Of a stretch of 64,000 nt of DNA, positions 1 through 8,094 are shown piece by piece. The position numbers and the translations under genes are program-made. The first letter of the stretch is position 1; every line of letters begins with the position of its first letter. Below the pieces are notes generated by a model. That model did not search any database. It was not told the DNA's origin and worked only from the letters and a program-made list of their open reading frames with translations. The stretch is from Chelativorans sp. J32 (GTDB taxonomy: Bacteria; Pseudomonadota; Alphaproteobacteria; Rhizobiales; Rhizobiaceae). The stretch is taken from NCBI RefSeq assembly GCF_000518985.1, contig NZ_JAEQ01000021.1, forward strand, positions 24,008 to 88,007. Reading direction: 5' to 3'.

Positions 1-2143
1 TGCGGTCGAGCACGAGGAGACCCGAGTGGTCCGGCAGGCCGATATCCAGGATGACGCCGGACGGCAGATACTGGCGCGCGAGCAGAATGCCCTCGTCGGC
101 GGTTCCGGCGATGAGGCATTGGAAGCCCAGCTCATGCGCGAGTTCGTAAAGTATCTGCGCGAAGGCAGGATCGTCCTCTACCACGAGGATCGTACGGCGG
201 TCTCCGGCAAGGCGCTCCCGGTCGTCCACGACGTGACGGCTGACCATCCTGTTTTCCGGGCTGAGGGCGGCGGCTCTTGCCGCTTTCTTGGCCTTTGAAA
301 TGGGCTCGGGTTTGCTTACGCGCGGCCGTTCCTCCACTTCCGGAGCCGCCGCGGCGTCGGGGTTCGGCTCATAGATCTCCGGCACGACCAGGGTGAAGGA
401 GCTGCCGCTGCCGACGTCGCTTTCGAGTTCTATTTCGCCCCCAAGGAGCTTGGCCAGCTCACGGCAGATGGAGAGGCCAAGTCCGGTGCCTCCATATTTT
501 CTGCTGACCGAGCCGTCCGCCTGGTGGAAGGCTTCGAAGATCGCCTCTTGCTTGTCCTTAGGAATGCCGATGCCGGTGTCCCTCACGGTGAAGGCGATCC
601 GGTTCTCGCCGCGCCTTTCCACGAGGAGCGCCACCTCACCCTTCTCGGTGAATTTCAGAGCATTCGACAGGAAGTTTTTGAGGACCTGCTCGATCCTTTG
701 CGGATCGATCTCCATCTCAGCGGGCAAATTTTGTGAAACTTCAGTGCGGAAGGACAGCCCCTTCTGCATGGCGGAAGGCTGGAACGTGGTTTCCAACTTT
801 CTGGTGATGTCATCGATCCGCACACGCTGCGGCTGGATTTCCAGGTGCCCGGCCTCGATCCGCGAAATATCGAGGATGTCGTTGATCAGCGTGAGGAGGT
901 CGTTGCCCGCCGTTTCGATCGTCTGGGCATATTTGATCTGATCAGCCGTGAGATTTCCTCCCCGATTATCGGCCAGGAGCCGGGCCATGATCAGCAATGA
1001 GTTGAGCGGTGTGCGCAGCTCATGCGACATGTTTGCCAGGAACTCGGACTTGTATCGACTTGCCTGCTCAAGGTCCTGGGCCTGCTCCTGCAGTTGCTCC
1101 TGCACCCGGGTCAGATCGTCTTTCTGGCGCTCCAGAAGCTGCGTCTGCTCTTCAAGCTGCGCATTCGACTGCTCCAGTTCGGACTGCTGGAGTTCAAGCC
1201 GGGCCTGAGATTCCTGAAGCGAACGGCTTTGCGCCTGGAGTTCGTCGTTTGCTGCCTTGAGTTCCTCGCTTTGCGCCTGAAGCTCCTCCGCCTGGCGTTG
1301 CGTCTCTTCGAGCAGTTCCTGAAGGCGCGTGCGATATTGCGCGGAGCGCACCGCGATCGCGATTGTTTCCGAGACCTGCTGTACCAAAGCGACGGAATCG
1401 GCCGTGTCATTCCTGAGGAAACCAAGTTCCAGGACGGCATTGACCTGCCCGTCTGCTGCCGCCGGAGCGATCAAGAGCTGACGCGGTTTCGATTTCCCGA
1501 GACTTGAGCCGAAATAAAGATAGCCATCCGGCACGTCCTCAATCACGAAGGAACGCTGGTCGCTTGCCGCCTGGCCGATGAGACCGTCACCATCCTTCAG
1601 GGTTTCCGGGACAGGAGCATCGTCAGGTACGCCATAGGTGGCTGTGCGCACGAACATGCCGCCATCCCGAACGAAGAGTGCGCCGGCCTTGGCATCCATA
1701 TATTCGGCCAGAAACCGCAGGATTTTACTCCCCATGTCCTGCAGCCGCTGCTCGCCGGCCATGTTCAAGGAGAGACCGACCTGACCCGCCTGGATCCATT
1801 CCTGCCTGCGCACCGCCATCTTGTTGCGAATGAAAAAATGGCTCGTCCCGGCGACCACCCAAAGGGTAAAAACGCCAAGCGCGCGGTTGATGCGAGCAAT
1901 CTCCGGATCGACGCCAGGTGGCGCGTAGATATAGCCGAGCACGACGAGCAGGGTGATCGCGGCCGCCACCGCCAACGGCGCCTGAGGCTTAGAGAGAAGA
2001 TAACAAAGAGCCACCGGCAGGACGTAGATGACCCATATTGCTGTTCCGAGAGGAAGAAACAGGTCTGCTGCGAAGGGCAGCAGTGTGAGCCCGGCGATGA
2101 TGGCGTAAATCAGTGGTTCCAATTTTGGCGAACCGGCGACCAT
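1..2143 (-). CDS. Hybrid sensor histidine kinase/response regulator (C-terminus beyond the left edge)
   Basis: Membrane-bound hybrid kinase, about 714 residues visible. My reverse-strand translation is open from ATG 2143 to base 1. The order is: hydrophobic N-terminus with about three membrane segments (residues 10-100), a GAF-like region (about 130-250), a long Gln/Glu/Leu-rich coiled coil (about 265-365), a HisKA domain with H-box SHELRTPLN near residue 373, a HATPase_c domain with GTGLGLSICRELAKLLGG, a linker rich in Pro/Glu/Ala, and a receiver domain starting ILVVEDDPA. The receiver's phospho-acceptor lies in LDIGLPDHSG just before the edge, so the end of the receiver and anything after it is missing. 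It would autophosphorylate and pass phosphate to its own receiver. The input signal is unknown. No partner gene is visible. Confidence 0.9.
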   Translation of the reverse strand, partial: MVAGSPKLEPLIYAIIAGLTLLPFAADLFLPLGTAIWVIYVLPVALCYLLSKPQAPLAVAAAITLLVVLGYIYAPPGVDPEIARINRALGVFTLWVVAGTSHFFIRNKMAVRRQEWIQAGQVGLSLNMAGEQRLQDMGSKILRFLAEYMDAKAGALFVRDGGMFVRTATYGVPDDAPVPETLKDGDGLIGQAASDQRSFVIEDVPDGYLYFGSSLGKSKPRQLLIAPAAADGQVNAVLELGFLRNDTADSVALVQQVSETIAIAVRSAQYRTRLQELLEETQRQAEELQAQSEELKAANDELQAQSRSLQESQARLELQQSELEQSNAQLEEQTQLLERQKDDLTRVQEQLQEQAQDLEQASRYKSEFLANMSHELRTPLNSLLIMARLLADNRGGNLTADQIKYAQTIETAGNDLLTLINDILDISRIEAGHLEIQPQRVRIDDITRKLETTFQPSAMQKGLSFRTEVSQNLPAEMEIDPQRIEQVLKNFLSNALKFTEKGEVALLVERRGENRIAFTVRDTGIGIPKDKQEAIFEAFHQADGSVSRKYGGTGLGLSICRELAKLLGGEIELESDVGSGSSFTLVVPEIYEPNPDAAAAPEVEERPRVSKPEPISKAKKAARAAALSPENRMVSRHVVDDRERLAGDRRTILVVEDDPAFAQILYELAHELGFQCLIAGTADEGILLARQYLPSGVILDIGLPDHSGLLVLDR

Positions 2144-2380
2144 GTTGCAGCACCACTACTAACTACGTTCTTCTGTGACAGACCTTGCAGGCCCCGTCGC
2201 ATTGAATTCCGCAAGTTTCTAGCTCGCGGCTGTGCACGACAACCAAGTCATCGGAAACCGAAAATCCGAACCGATGCTTCCCGCAACCCGTCTCAAACCG
2301 CGCTAATTACATCGAGAGGTATTTCAGGTAAAGCTTTGATTGCATTTGGAAAAGATTCTGTTAGCTCTTGCAGTTTACCT

Positions 2381-2405
2381 GGAACCAAATCGGCCGCCGG
2401 GCGTT
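2381..2405 (+). promoter_or_regulatory. EcfG-type (general stress sigma factor) promoter candidate
   Basis: GGAAC at 2381-2385 and CGTT at 2402-2405 are separated by exactly 16 bases. That is the consensus recognised by the alphaproteobacterial general-stress sigma factor. It points right, away from the kinase gene and toward the secreted repeat protein, whose ATG lies 377 bases downstream. So there is either a long leader, an unannotated small RNA, or a chance match. The rest of the 2144-2781 interval shows no convincing gene. Confidence 0.45.
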
Positions 2406-2781
2406 TTAAGTGGTTTTTTCTTCCGCGCAGTTGATCGCCAAGCGTGTTGCTCACTCAGCGCGCCCTCGTGAGTAGCGCCGGGCATTGGGACCCGAGGCAT
2501 CACCCTCTTACACGAAGAGCTGAAGGCGGGTCACCGACGAGGTTGCCGCCCCACATGGCGCAAACGACCCGGTTTTGGTCAGGTCGGCTCTGACAACAGT
2601 CCTCGATTTCTGTGATTACAACCGGGCCACAAGGGTTCGATGCAAGGAGCAAGGACGCACTTGGGGCAACCGGCTGGAGAGACGATGCCTGAGCCGCATC
2701 AGGTCCTGGCCGACATCGCTGAAAGCGGAAACGCTCAACGACAACCCAAGCAGCTATCGACCATCACGGAAGGGAAATGCC

Positions 2782-3255
2782 ATGCGTAAGATTATTCTCA
2801 CCTCCGCCTTCGCCTTACTAGGAATCGGTCTCAGCGCCGCGCATGCGCTTGATTCCGGTTACGACGCGGCGAACGACTTCGGCATCAGCGAGCAGAGCGA
2901 CCTGCCGGCCTCTCTCGCCAGGACACACACCGGCGGTTCCGCCGCCGGGCTTGCCTCCACCGCCACGAGGGATGGTAGGACGACCGTCGGCTATCCGTCG
3001 GGGCAGTCCGCCAGGGCGAACGGGGTCTATAACGGCCACAATGCCGCAGACGACTTCGCCGTGAGCGACCAGGACGACCTGCCGGCCTCGATATCACGGG
3101 GACGGTATGATGAATCCCATGTCGGAAGCACCAACTCGACGTCTGGGGCCGAGAGGCAGCTGCGCGGCTACCCGCGTGGGGTGCAGTTCGGTGGCGCCAA
3201 TCGGCTGTACCAGGGGTATAATGCTTCCGACGATTTTGTAGTTTCGGATGACTAA
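2782..3255 (+). CDS. Secreted protein with three internal repeats, function unknown
   Basis: A 157-residue protein. ATG 2782 is chosen because an AAGGGA ribosome site sits 6-10 bases upstream and a clean Sec signal peptide follows (MRKIILTSAFALLGIGLSAA, cleavage after AHA). The long upstream extension in the same frame lacks these signs. The mature part holds three copies of a unit built around GYDAANDFGISEQSDLPAS, HNAADDFAVSDQDDLPAS and YNASDDFVVSDD. Gly-Tyr-Pro-rich linkers join them, and the third copy is cut short by the stop codon. The protein is acidic, has no cysteines and shows no recognised domain, which suggests a periplasmic or extracellular role. The upstream EcfG-like promoter would make it stress-induced; this is an inference. 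Confidence 0.8.
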   Translation: MRKIILTSAFALLGIGLSAAHALDSGYDAANDFGISEQSDLPASLARTHTGGSAAGLASTATRDGRTTVGYPSGQSARANGVYNGHNAADDFAVSDQDDLPASISRGRYDESHVGSTNSTSGAERQLRGYPRGVQFGGANRLYQGYNASDDFVVSDD

Positions 3256-3279
3256 CAGCCGAACCAGCCGGGAAACCTC

Positions 3280-3307
3280 ATAGGCAGCCTCCAACGAGGC
3301 TGCCTAT
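3280..3307. terminator. Bidirectional hairpin between convergent genes
   Basis: A perfect 12-bp inverted repeat (ATAGGCAGCCTC, loop CAAC, GAGGCTGCCTAT) lies 24 bases after the repeat-protein stop and 48 bases from the stop of the convergent AraC-type gene. There is no strong T-run on either side, so its efficiency is uncertain. Confidence 0.65.
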
Positions 3308-3355
3308 TGCTACAGTGATCCTCGGTGCTGTTATCCATGATGCGTTCAGCTTGGG

Positions 3356-4444
3356 TCAGCCGACCTCGGATCCACTTGCATGTCGGCTCTCGGTCCGCTC
3401 GCCCTGAGACCTGAGCCTGGCATATTCGGGGATCTTGAAGCGCCGGCGGTATGCACCCGGCGTCATTCCGGTCACGCGCTTGAAGAGGCGGCGGAAGAAG
3501 GCCGGTTCTTCGTAGCCGACCTGCCAGCTGATTTCATCCACTGAAGCTTCCGTACGTTCGAGCCGCCGTTTGGCATCCTCTATTCTCAGCCGTTGCACAT
3601 AGGCGATCGGGCTCAAGCCTGTGGTGGTGGTGAAACGCCGTTTGAATGTTCGCTCGGTGAGCCCCGTGCGCCGGATCATCTCTTCCACGGGAGCGGCTAC
3701 AGAAAAATGCGTGGCGACCCAGTCTTGGGCGGTCTGGATAGCGAAATCGCCATGGTCCTTGCGACCTTCGAAGACGATGTAGGGCGCTAATCCGTCCTGA
3801 TGCCATTGCAGGGCGAAGGAGCGCGCCACGGCCTGGGCGGCGGTCGCCCCGACATGGCGTGCTATCAGGTACAGCACGAGATCGTGCCAGGTCATCGAAG
3901 CGCCCGATGTGATCAGTTCTTCGTGTTTGCCCGAGACGACCAGAACGCGCTCGGGGTGGACCGGCACCTGCGGATAGGTGGCTGCGAAGGCTGGAGCGTA
4001 GCCAAAATGCACCGTCGCATCGACACCGTCGAAAAGCCCGGTCTCGGCCAACAGGAAAATACCCGAACAGGCGGAGCAAAGAAGCGCTCCGCGGCGATGC
4101 ATGGCGCGAAACCAGTCGACAAGTTCAGGATGAACACCCTTCCGCCAGCCCTCAGGCCCAAGCAGGATCGAGGGAACGATGATGATGTCGGTTTCGTGCA
4201 CTTCGGCCATGCTACGCTGCACAACGACCGGCACGTGGCTGGCGAGTTCCAGTGGACCGGCTCTCAGCCCGACGATCTCCACCCGGAATGGCGGTGCCTG
4301 GAGCGGTATGCCGGACAAAGGCATCATCGCGAATGCGTTCATCACGTCGAAGATGCCGGAAAGGGTCGAGACCACAGCTTCGGGAATCGCAACGAGGCTC
4401 ACATGGAGCGGCTCGGATCTGGTCGCAGCAAAATGGTCCTGCAT
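3356..4444 (-). CDS. GlxA-family transcriptional regulator (DJ-1/PfpI-like domain plus AraC HTH)
   Basis: A 362-residue regulator. The N-terminal half (about 10-200) is a DJ-1/PfpI amidotransferase-like sensor, with LLCSACSGIFLLAETGL at the position of the nucleophile elbow. The C-terminal 100 residues are an AraC double helix-turn-helix (LTERTFKRRFTTTTGLSPIAYVQRLR, then VDEISWQVGYEEPAFFRRLFKR). ATG 4444 follows AAGGGGAACTGAC, a good ribosome site, and begins MQDHFAATRSEPLHV. The frame stays open 65 codons further upstream, but that sequence is low-complexity and lies inside the promoter of the divergent gene. The divergent methyltransferase starts 184 bases away and is the likely target. The ligand is unknown. 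Confidence 0.88.
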   Translation of the reverse strand: MQDHFAATRSEPLHVSLVAIPEAVVSTLSGIFDVMNAFAMMPLSGIPLQAPPFRVEIVGLRAGPLELASHVPVVVQRSMAEVHETDIIIVPSILLGPEGWRKGVHPELVDWFRAMHRRGALLCSACSGIFLLAETGLFDGVDATVHFGYAPAFAATYPQVPVHPERVLVVSGKHEELITSGASMTWHDLVLYLIARHVGATAAQAVARSFALQWHQDGLAPYIVFEGRKDHGDFAIQTAQDWVATHFSVAAPVEEMIRRTGLTERTFKRRFTTTTGLSPIAYVQRLRIEDAKRRLERTEASVDEISWQVGYEEPAFFRRLFKRVTGMTPGAYRRRFKIPEYARLRSQGERTESRHASGSEVG

Positions 4445-4628
4445 GTCAGTTCCCCTTGCGTGCGTAGAATAACGCCAACCGGGCCGCTGCGCCACGATTC
4501 CCGCATCCTTGCTGCGGCAGGTGGCACAAAAGGCCCGATTGTGGATGACCCGGCTCTGCCGCTTTCTTCGTATTGCTGCGATTTTCGACAGCCTCAGGTT
4601 CCCTGAGCGTCTGACAGGAGGCACGGAC

Positions 4629-5705
4629 ATGGAGCACACACATCACGACATCATAGATTCCACTAAGCTCGACGAACTAGTGGGGCGTGCGATCGAGGAT
4701 CTTTCGGCAGGTTATGGCGGCGTCATGATCAGCCTCGGCAACCGTCTTGGGCTTTACAGAGCCATGGCCGGGGCCGGACCGCTCAGCGCGCGGGAAGTGG
4801 CCAAGCGTGCCGGATGCGCCGAACGCTACGTTCGGGAATGGCTCAATTCGCAGGTCGCCGGAGGCTACATCCTCTATCACGCGATCAGCGGCACATATGA
4901 GCTGACACCCGAGCAGGCCCTCGTGCTCGCCGACGAGGAAAGCCCGGCCTTCATCCCAAATGCCTGGGCCGTCCCCGCATCCATGTGGGCGGATGAGGAA
5001 AAGGCAGTGGAGGCTTTCCGTACCGGCAAAGGCATTCCTTGGGGCGATCACGACGGCCGCCTTTCCTGCGGCGTCGCTGCATTCTACCGCAACGCCTACA
5101 AGGCGAGCCTCGTTTCCGAATGGTTGCCGTCACTGGAGGGTGTGACCGACAAGCTCAAGGAAGGGATCTCGGTCGCCGATATCGGCTGCGGATACGGCCA
5201 TTCAACGGTACTCATGGCGAAGGCTTTTCCGGCGTCCCGTTTCACGGGCTTCGATGTGCATCAGGAATCGCTGGTCGAAGCTCGAAAAGTTGCCGCCGGA
5301 GCGGGCGTTTCTGCAAGGGCAACTTTCACGGCCGCGCGTGCCGACAATTATCCCGGCACTGGATACGGGCTGATATGCTTCTTCGATGCGCTGCACGACA
5401 TGGGAGATCCGGTGGCCGCAGCGAACCATGCCGCCAAGGCACTTGCGCCAGATGGCGCCGTGATGTTGGTGGAGCCCTTCGCCAATGACCGGGTCGAGGG
5501 CAATATCTCGCCGGTAGGCAGACTATACTATGCGGCCTCGACCACCATCTGCTGCGCCCATGCGATCTCAGACGGTGGGCGCCTGGTGCTCGGCGCCCAG
5601 GCAGGCGAAGCGCGACTGGCTGAGGTCTTCCGCAAGGCCGGTTTCAGCCGCTTCCGTCGGGCTTTCGAGACGCCCTTCAACCTCGTCCTCGAGGCGCGGC
5701 TCTGA
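4629..5705 (+). CDS. Class I SAM-dependent methyltransferase with N-terminal winged helix
   Basis: A 358-residue protein. Residues about 30-100 form a winged-helix dimerisation-type domain (PLSAREVAKRAGCAERYVRE). The catalytic Rossmann domain follows, with SAM motif I VADIGCGYGHST at 182-193 and an acidic motif II within FTGFDVHQESL. This arrangement resembles small-molecule O- or C-methyltransferases and putative methyltransferase-regulators. The substrate cannot be read from sequence. ATG 4629 is preceded by GACAGGAGGCACGGAC, a strong ribosome site, and begins MEHTHHDIIDS. It is divergent from the GlxA-type regulator, which probably controls it. A 13-bp hairpin follows the stop, so it is likely transcribed alone. 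Confidence 0.88.
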   Translation: MEHTHHDIIDSTKLDELVGRAIEDLSAGYGGVMISLGNRLGLYRAMAGAGPLSAREVAKRAGCAERYVREWLNSQVAGGYILYHAISGTYELTPEQALVLADEESPAFIPNAWAVPASMWADEEKAVEAFRTGKGIPWGDHDGRLSCGVAAFYRNAYKASLVSEWLPSLEGVTDKLKEGISVADIGCGYGHSTVLMAKAFPASRFTGFDVHQESLVEARKVAAGAGVSARATFTAARADNYPGTGYGLICFFDALHDMGDPVAAANHAAKALAPDGAVMLVEPFANDRVEGNISPVGRLYYAASTTICCAHAISDGGRLVLGAQAGEARLAEVFRKAGFSRFRRAFETPFNLVLEARL

Positions 5706-5718
5706 TGACGGCCGAACC

Positions 5719-5750
5719 GGCTGGCGGACGGTGCGGGCCGTCCGCCAGCC
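5719..5750 (+). terminator. Hairpin terminator after the methyltransferase gene
   Basis: A perfect 13-bp stem (GGCTGGCGGACGG / CCGTCCGCCAGCC, loop of six) starts 14 bases after the stop codon. No T-run follows, so it may be a weak or Rho-assisted terminator. Confidence 0.6.
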
Positions 5751-5882
5751 CAAATGATGCTTCGATCGCTGGCACCTCAGTCATGTCCGAGTGGCTTTTT
5801 TTTGGGCTGGAGTCCCTTGCAGTTTGACGCTAGGCCGCCCGATTATTACTGGCAATCATGACCAGGTCACCAGTCGGAAACT

Positions 5883-6686
5883 ATGGACGATCGCCCCGAT
5901 TCAGAAGCGCAACACCACCTCGGCCTCGATGCAATTCGTGACCGCCTGCGCCTGCTCTATCACGGACGGTCGCCCCGTGCGTTGCGCTTCCAATATACCG
6001 TGATGACCGTCGATCTGCTCATAATCACCTTCTTCATTGCCAGTCCGGTGCTCCGTGAGCGTCCATTTTTTCTTTGGATAGATTACTCAATCGCGGCGCT
6101 CCTAGCGCTCGATATCACCGCCCGGGCGATGGCATCGAGTGACATTCCGCGCTGGCTAAGGCAGCCGACGAGCATCGTCGATATCTTCATCATGCTGACG
6201 CTGCTCTTCCCGCTTTGGCTCGCGAATTTGGGCTTTCTTCGCGTTCTACGCCTCTGGTCGCTATCGCGAAGCGGTGTGTTCTGGCAGCCGCTGATCAGAC
6301 GCGGTTACGGTCAATGGCGCGAGGTCGTGCAATCCGTGGTAAACCTGATCACGTTCCTCTTCGTCGTAACCGGCTTTATCTACACCTTCTTCTTCCGGGA
6401 AGGCGCCGGTTTCGCCGGCTATATCGATGCGCTATATTTCACCGTCACAAGCATGACCACCACGGGTTACGGCGACATCCTGCTGCCGGGTCCTTGGGGG
6501 AAGCTTACTGCGGTGGTGATCATGCTGGCAGGGGTCACGCTCTTCATCCGGCTAGGGCAGGCCATCTTTCGACCGCAGAAAGTCTGGCATCCCTGCCCGC
6601 AATGCGGGCTGCAGCGACACGATCCCGACGCGGTTCACTGTAAGGCTTGTGGCAATCTTCTGAAGATCCCGGATCCGGGCGATTAA
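5883..6686 (+). CDS. Voltage-gated-type potassium channel protein with C-terminal zinc ribbon
   Basis: A 267-residue membrane protein. Four hydrophobic segments lie between residues 38 and 128, with a short S4-like stretch FLRVLRLWSLSRSG that carries few arginines. A fifth segment is at about 150-170. The pore loop carries the K+ selectivity filter TTTGYGD (192-198), and a final segment at 208-225 resembles S6. The tail is unusual: CPQC at 238-241 and CKAC at 253-256 form a treble-cysteine zinc ribbon in the cytoplasm instead of the usual RCK/TrkA or cyclic-nucleotide domain. It probably conducts K+ across the inner membrane. Gating by zinc or redox state is speculation. ATG 5883 was chosen; no strong ribosome site stands out. 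Confidence 0.85.
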   Translation: MDDRPDSEAQHHLGLDAIRDRLRLLYHGRSPRALRFQYTVMTVDLLIITFFIASPVLRERPFFLWIDYSIAALLALDITARAMASSDIPRWLRQPTSIVDIFIMLTLLFPLWLANLGFLRVLRLWSLSRSGVFWQPLIRRGYGQWREVVQSVVNLITFLFVVTGFIYTFFFREGAGFAGYIDALYFTVTSMTTTGYGDILLPGPWGKLTAVVIMLAGVTLFIRLGQAIFRPQKVWHPCPQCGLQRHDPDAVHCKACGNLLKIPDPGD

Positions 6687-6835
6687 TGGCTGTTGGCAAG
6701 CCCGCTTTATCCATCTTCGGCCGGAGCTGTTCGCTAAAGCCAGCTTCGGCAGGTCCTGAAGCTTGCTATTGCTCCCCGGGGCGGCGTGAAGATCAGACCG
6801 TGCCAGAGGCTAAGGCTGTCGAGCGGCCCATCTCA

Positions 6836-6913
6836 CTAAAAGAAGAACAAATAAAGCAGAACAATCACGAACAGCGGCACTCCCATCCACCAAAGAATCA
6901 AACCTTTCAGCAT
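6836..6913 (-). CDS. Very small single-pass membrane protein (25 aa)
   Basis: A short reverse-strand ORF starts at ATG 6913 with GAGGAA eight bases upstream. It begins MLKGLILWWMGVPLF and runs on as a purely hydrophobic helix ending in three phenylalanines before TAG. The good ribosome site, the classic membrane-helix composition and the otherwise gene-free 515-bp interval support a real gene. Similar orphan mini-membrane proteins occur in rhizobia. No function can be given. Expression evidence would be needed to confirm it. Confidence 0.5.
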   Translation of the reverse strand: MLKGLILWWMGVPLFVIVLLYLFFF

Positions 6914-7201
6914 CGTGCGTTCCTCATTGAAAGAAGTTGTTGGTACGGCAACGCGAAGGCCGAAGCTGAGTTCCGCAAATTCCTCATAGATGGCTGCGGG
7001 ACAGCACCGCTCAGCTTGTGCACTGGCGCAATCTAGCTGCGCTCTATTCAGAGATGCAGAAAAGGGTGCTTATGAAGGTGTCGGTGTTCTGTTGGTGGTT
7101 TATGAGGAGCGGGTTTGGTGCCGTCCTTTTCGATTTGTCGTCGCACATACAACGCGCTGCCGGTGAGTGGATTTTGCTGAACGTCCGGCAGCTCAGCCGC
7201 G

Positions 7202-7363
7202 CTACGCGTCGCCAACTATAACCGTGACGGTCCCGGTGCCCTCGCAGGCGGGACAGTCTTTATCTGCAACCCGCCCACTTCCCTGGCATTTAGGGCAAAT
7301 GTTCTTCCCTGATTGCTTGGATCCCGGCTGGGTTTCGTCGCCCGGTTTCGGCTTCTTCTGCAT
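7202..7363 (-). CDS. Small DnaJ-type zinc-finger protein (53 aa)
   Basis: A reverse-strand ORF from ATG 7363 to TAG 7202. After a Lys/Gly-rich start (MQKKPKPGDETQPGSK) it carries two CxxCxGxG units, CPKCQGSG and CPACEGTG. This is one full zinc-binding pair as in the cysteine-rich domain of DnaJ, but with no J-domain or substrate-binding domain. Known small relatives are annotated loosely as DnaJ-like. A role in protein folding or metal handling is inference only. No clear ribosome site is visible, so the start is less certain than the frame. It overlaps no other credible gene. Confidence 0.7.
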   Translation of the reverse strand: MQKKPKPGDETQPGSKQSGKNICPKCQGSGRVADKDCPACEGTGTVTVIVGDA

Positions 7364-7529
7364 AGTGCCGTAACAAGCTGTAGGTAGGATGGTTCCATGA
7401 GAAGCCTGTCAGCACTAGCCACGCCAGTGCCTGTCAATAGCAGACTCTAGCGCGGCCGGCTGGTGTTCTTTTGCTTATTGTTTGTTGCTGCTCATCGGCC
7501 CCATGGACCATGCAGCAGAACAACTTTCT

Positions 7530-7548
7530 GACGCGAGCAAATCGCGTC
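7530..7548. terminator. Small hairpin downstream of the membrane-protein gene
   Basis: GACGCGA, loop GCAAA, TCGCGTC forms a perfect 7-bp stem 23 bases beyond the stop of the reverse-strand gene at 7572-7967. A short T-run follows only on the forward strand, so its direction is uncertain. Confidence 0.35.
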
Positions 7549-7571
7549 TTTAATGGCCGGGATATTCGTTT

Positions 7572-7967
7572 TCACGCCGCGACCGAAGCACTCCGCAAGG
7601 CGCTGAGCTGCAAGGCTGCGAAAAGGGCGACAGCGAGCGCCTGAGCTATGATGAACAACATTCCGAGCGTGTTCGGAGCGACAAGGCCCAGCCCGATGAT
7701 GGTGAAACTCGCAAGGACCCACAGCGCATTCACGAGCACGATGTCCAGCAGGAGCAAACGTGATGCCGCTTCTCGTCGGGCGAGCACAAGGAGCATCGCC
7801 ACGAATGGGATCAGCGCAAGGCCGGCCCAGAACAAGAGCGCCGCCGGCAGGTGCAGAAGCGGGCCGAGCAGCCCAGCTCCTGCTGTCATCAGGATCGCGG
7901 CAGCGCCGCTCACAAAGGCATCTGCTAATAGGGCCTTGCGCAGGAAGGCTGAGATGGCAAGCGTCAT
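7572..7967 (-). CDS. Four-helix inner-membrane protein of unknown function
   Basis: A 131-residue protein with four hydrophobic segments (about 10-35, 40-62, 72-92 and 98-122), separated by short Arg-rich loops (LARREAASR, after helix 2). There are no recognised catalytic residues. It is divergent from the XRE regulator at 8095, and the shared 127-bp intergenic region carries a perfect inverted repeat (8047-8067) that recurs before the SnoaL-like gene. It is therefore probably a regulated partner of those genes. It begins MTLAISAFLRKALLADAF with a ribosome site GAGTCCAAAGA just upstream. Confidence 0.7.
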   Translation of the reverse strand: MTLAISAFLRKALLADAFVSGAAAILMTAGAGLLGPLLHLPAALLFWAGLALIPFVAMLLVLARREAASRLLLLDIVLVNALWVLASFTIIGLGLVAPNTLGMLFIIAQALAVALFAALQLSALRSASVAA

Positions 7968-8046
7968 TCTTTGGACTCCTTCGTCTCCATCGGACCGGCT
8001 GATTGCCGCCGGTTGTGGGGAGAATGACGCTTACCGCTCCGCATGG

Positions 8047-8067
8047 CGATTACCATCGAGGTAATCG
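8047..8067. promoter_or_regulatory. Operator candidate for the XRE/MmyB-type regulator (site 1)
   Basis: A perfect inverted repeat CGATTACC-N5-GGTAATCG in the divergent region between the membrane-protein gene and the XRE gene. Its right arm is identical to that of site 2 at 9027-9047, and the central ATTAC of the left arm is shared. Two matching palindromes in the two promoters of one small locus point to binding by the adjacent regulator. Confidence 0.6.
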
Positions 8068-8094
8068 TTCGTTTCACCTTGTCGGGCTACAGGA

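Noticed and set aside
1838..2434. Forward open frame of 198 codons
   Set aside because: Its first half is antisense to the kinase's membrane domain and its second half covers the promoter region; the composition is not protein-like.
7372..7396. Reverse-strand GGAAC-N16-TGTT resembling an EcfG promoter before the small zinc-finger gene
   Set aside because: The -10 part deviates, and it would place the transcript start almost on the ATG with no room for a ribosome site.
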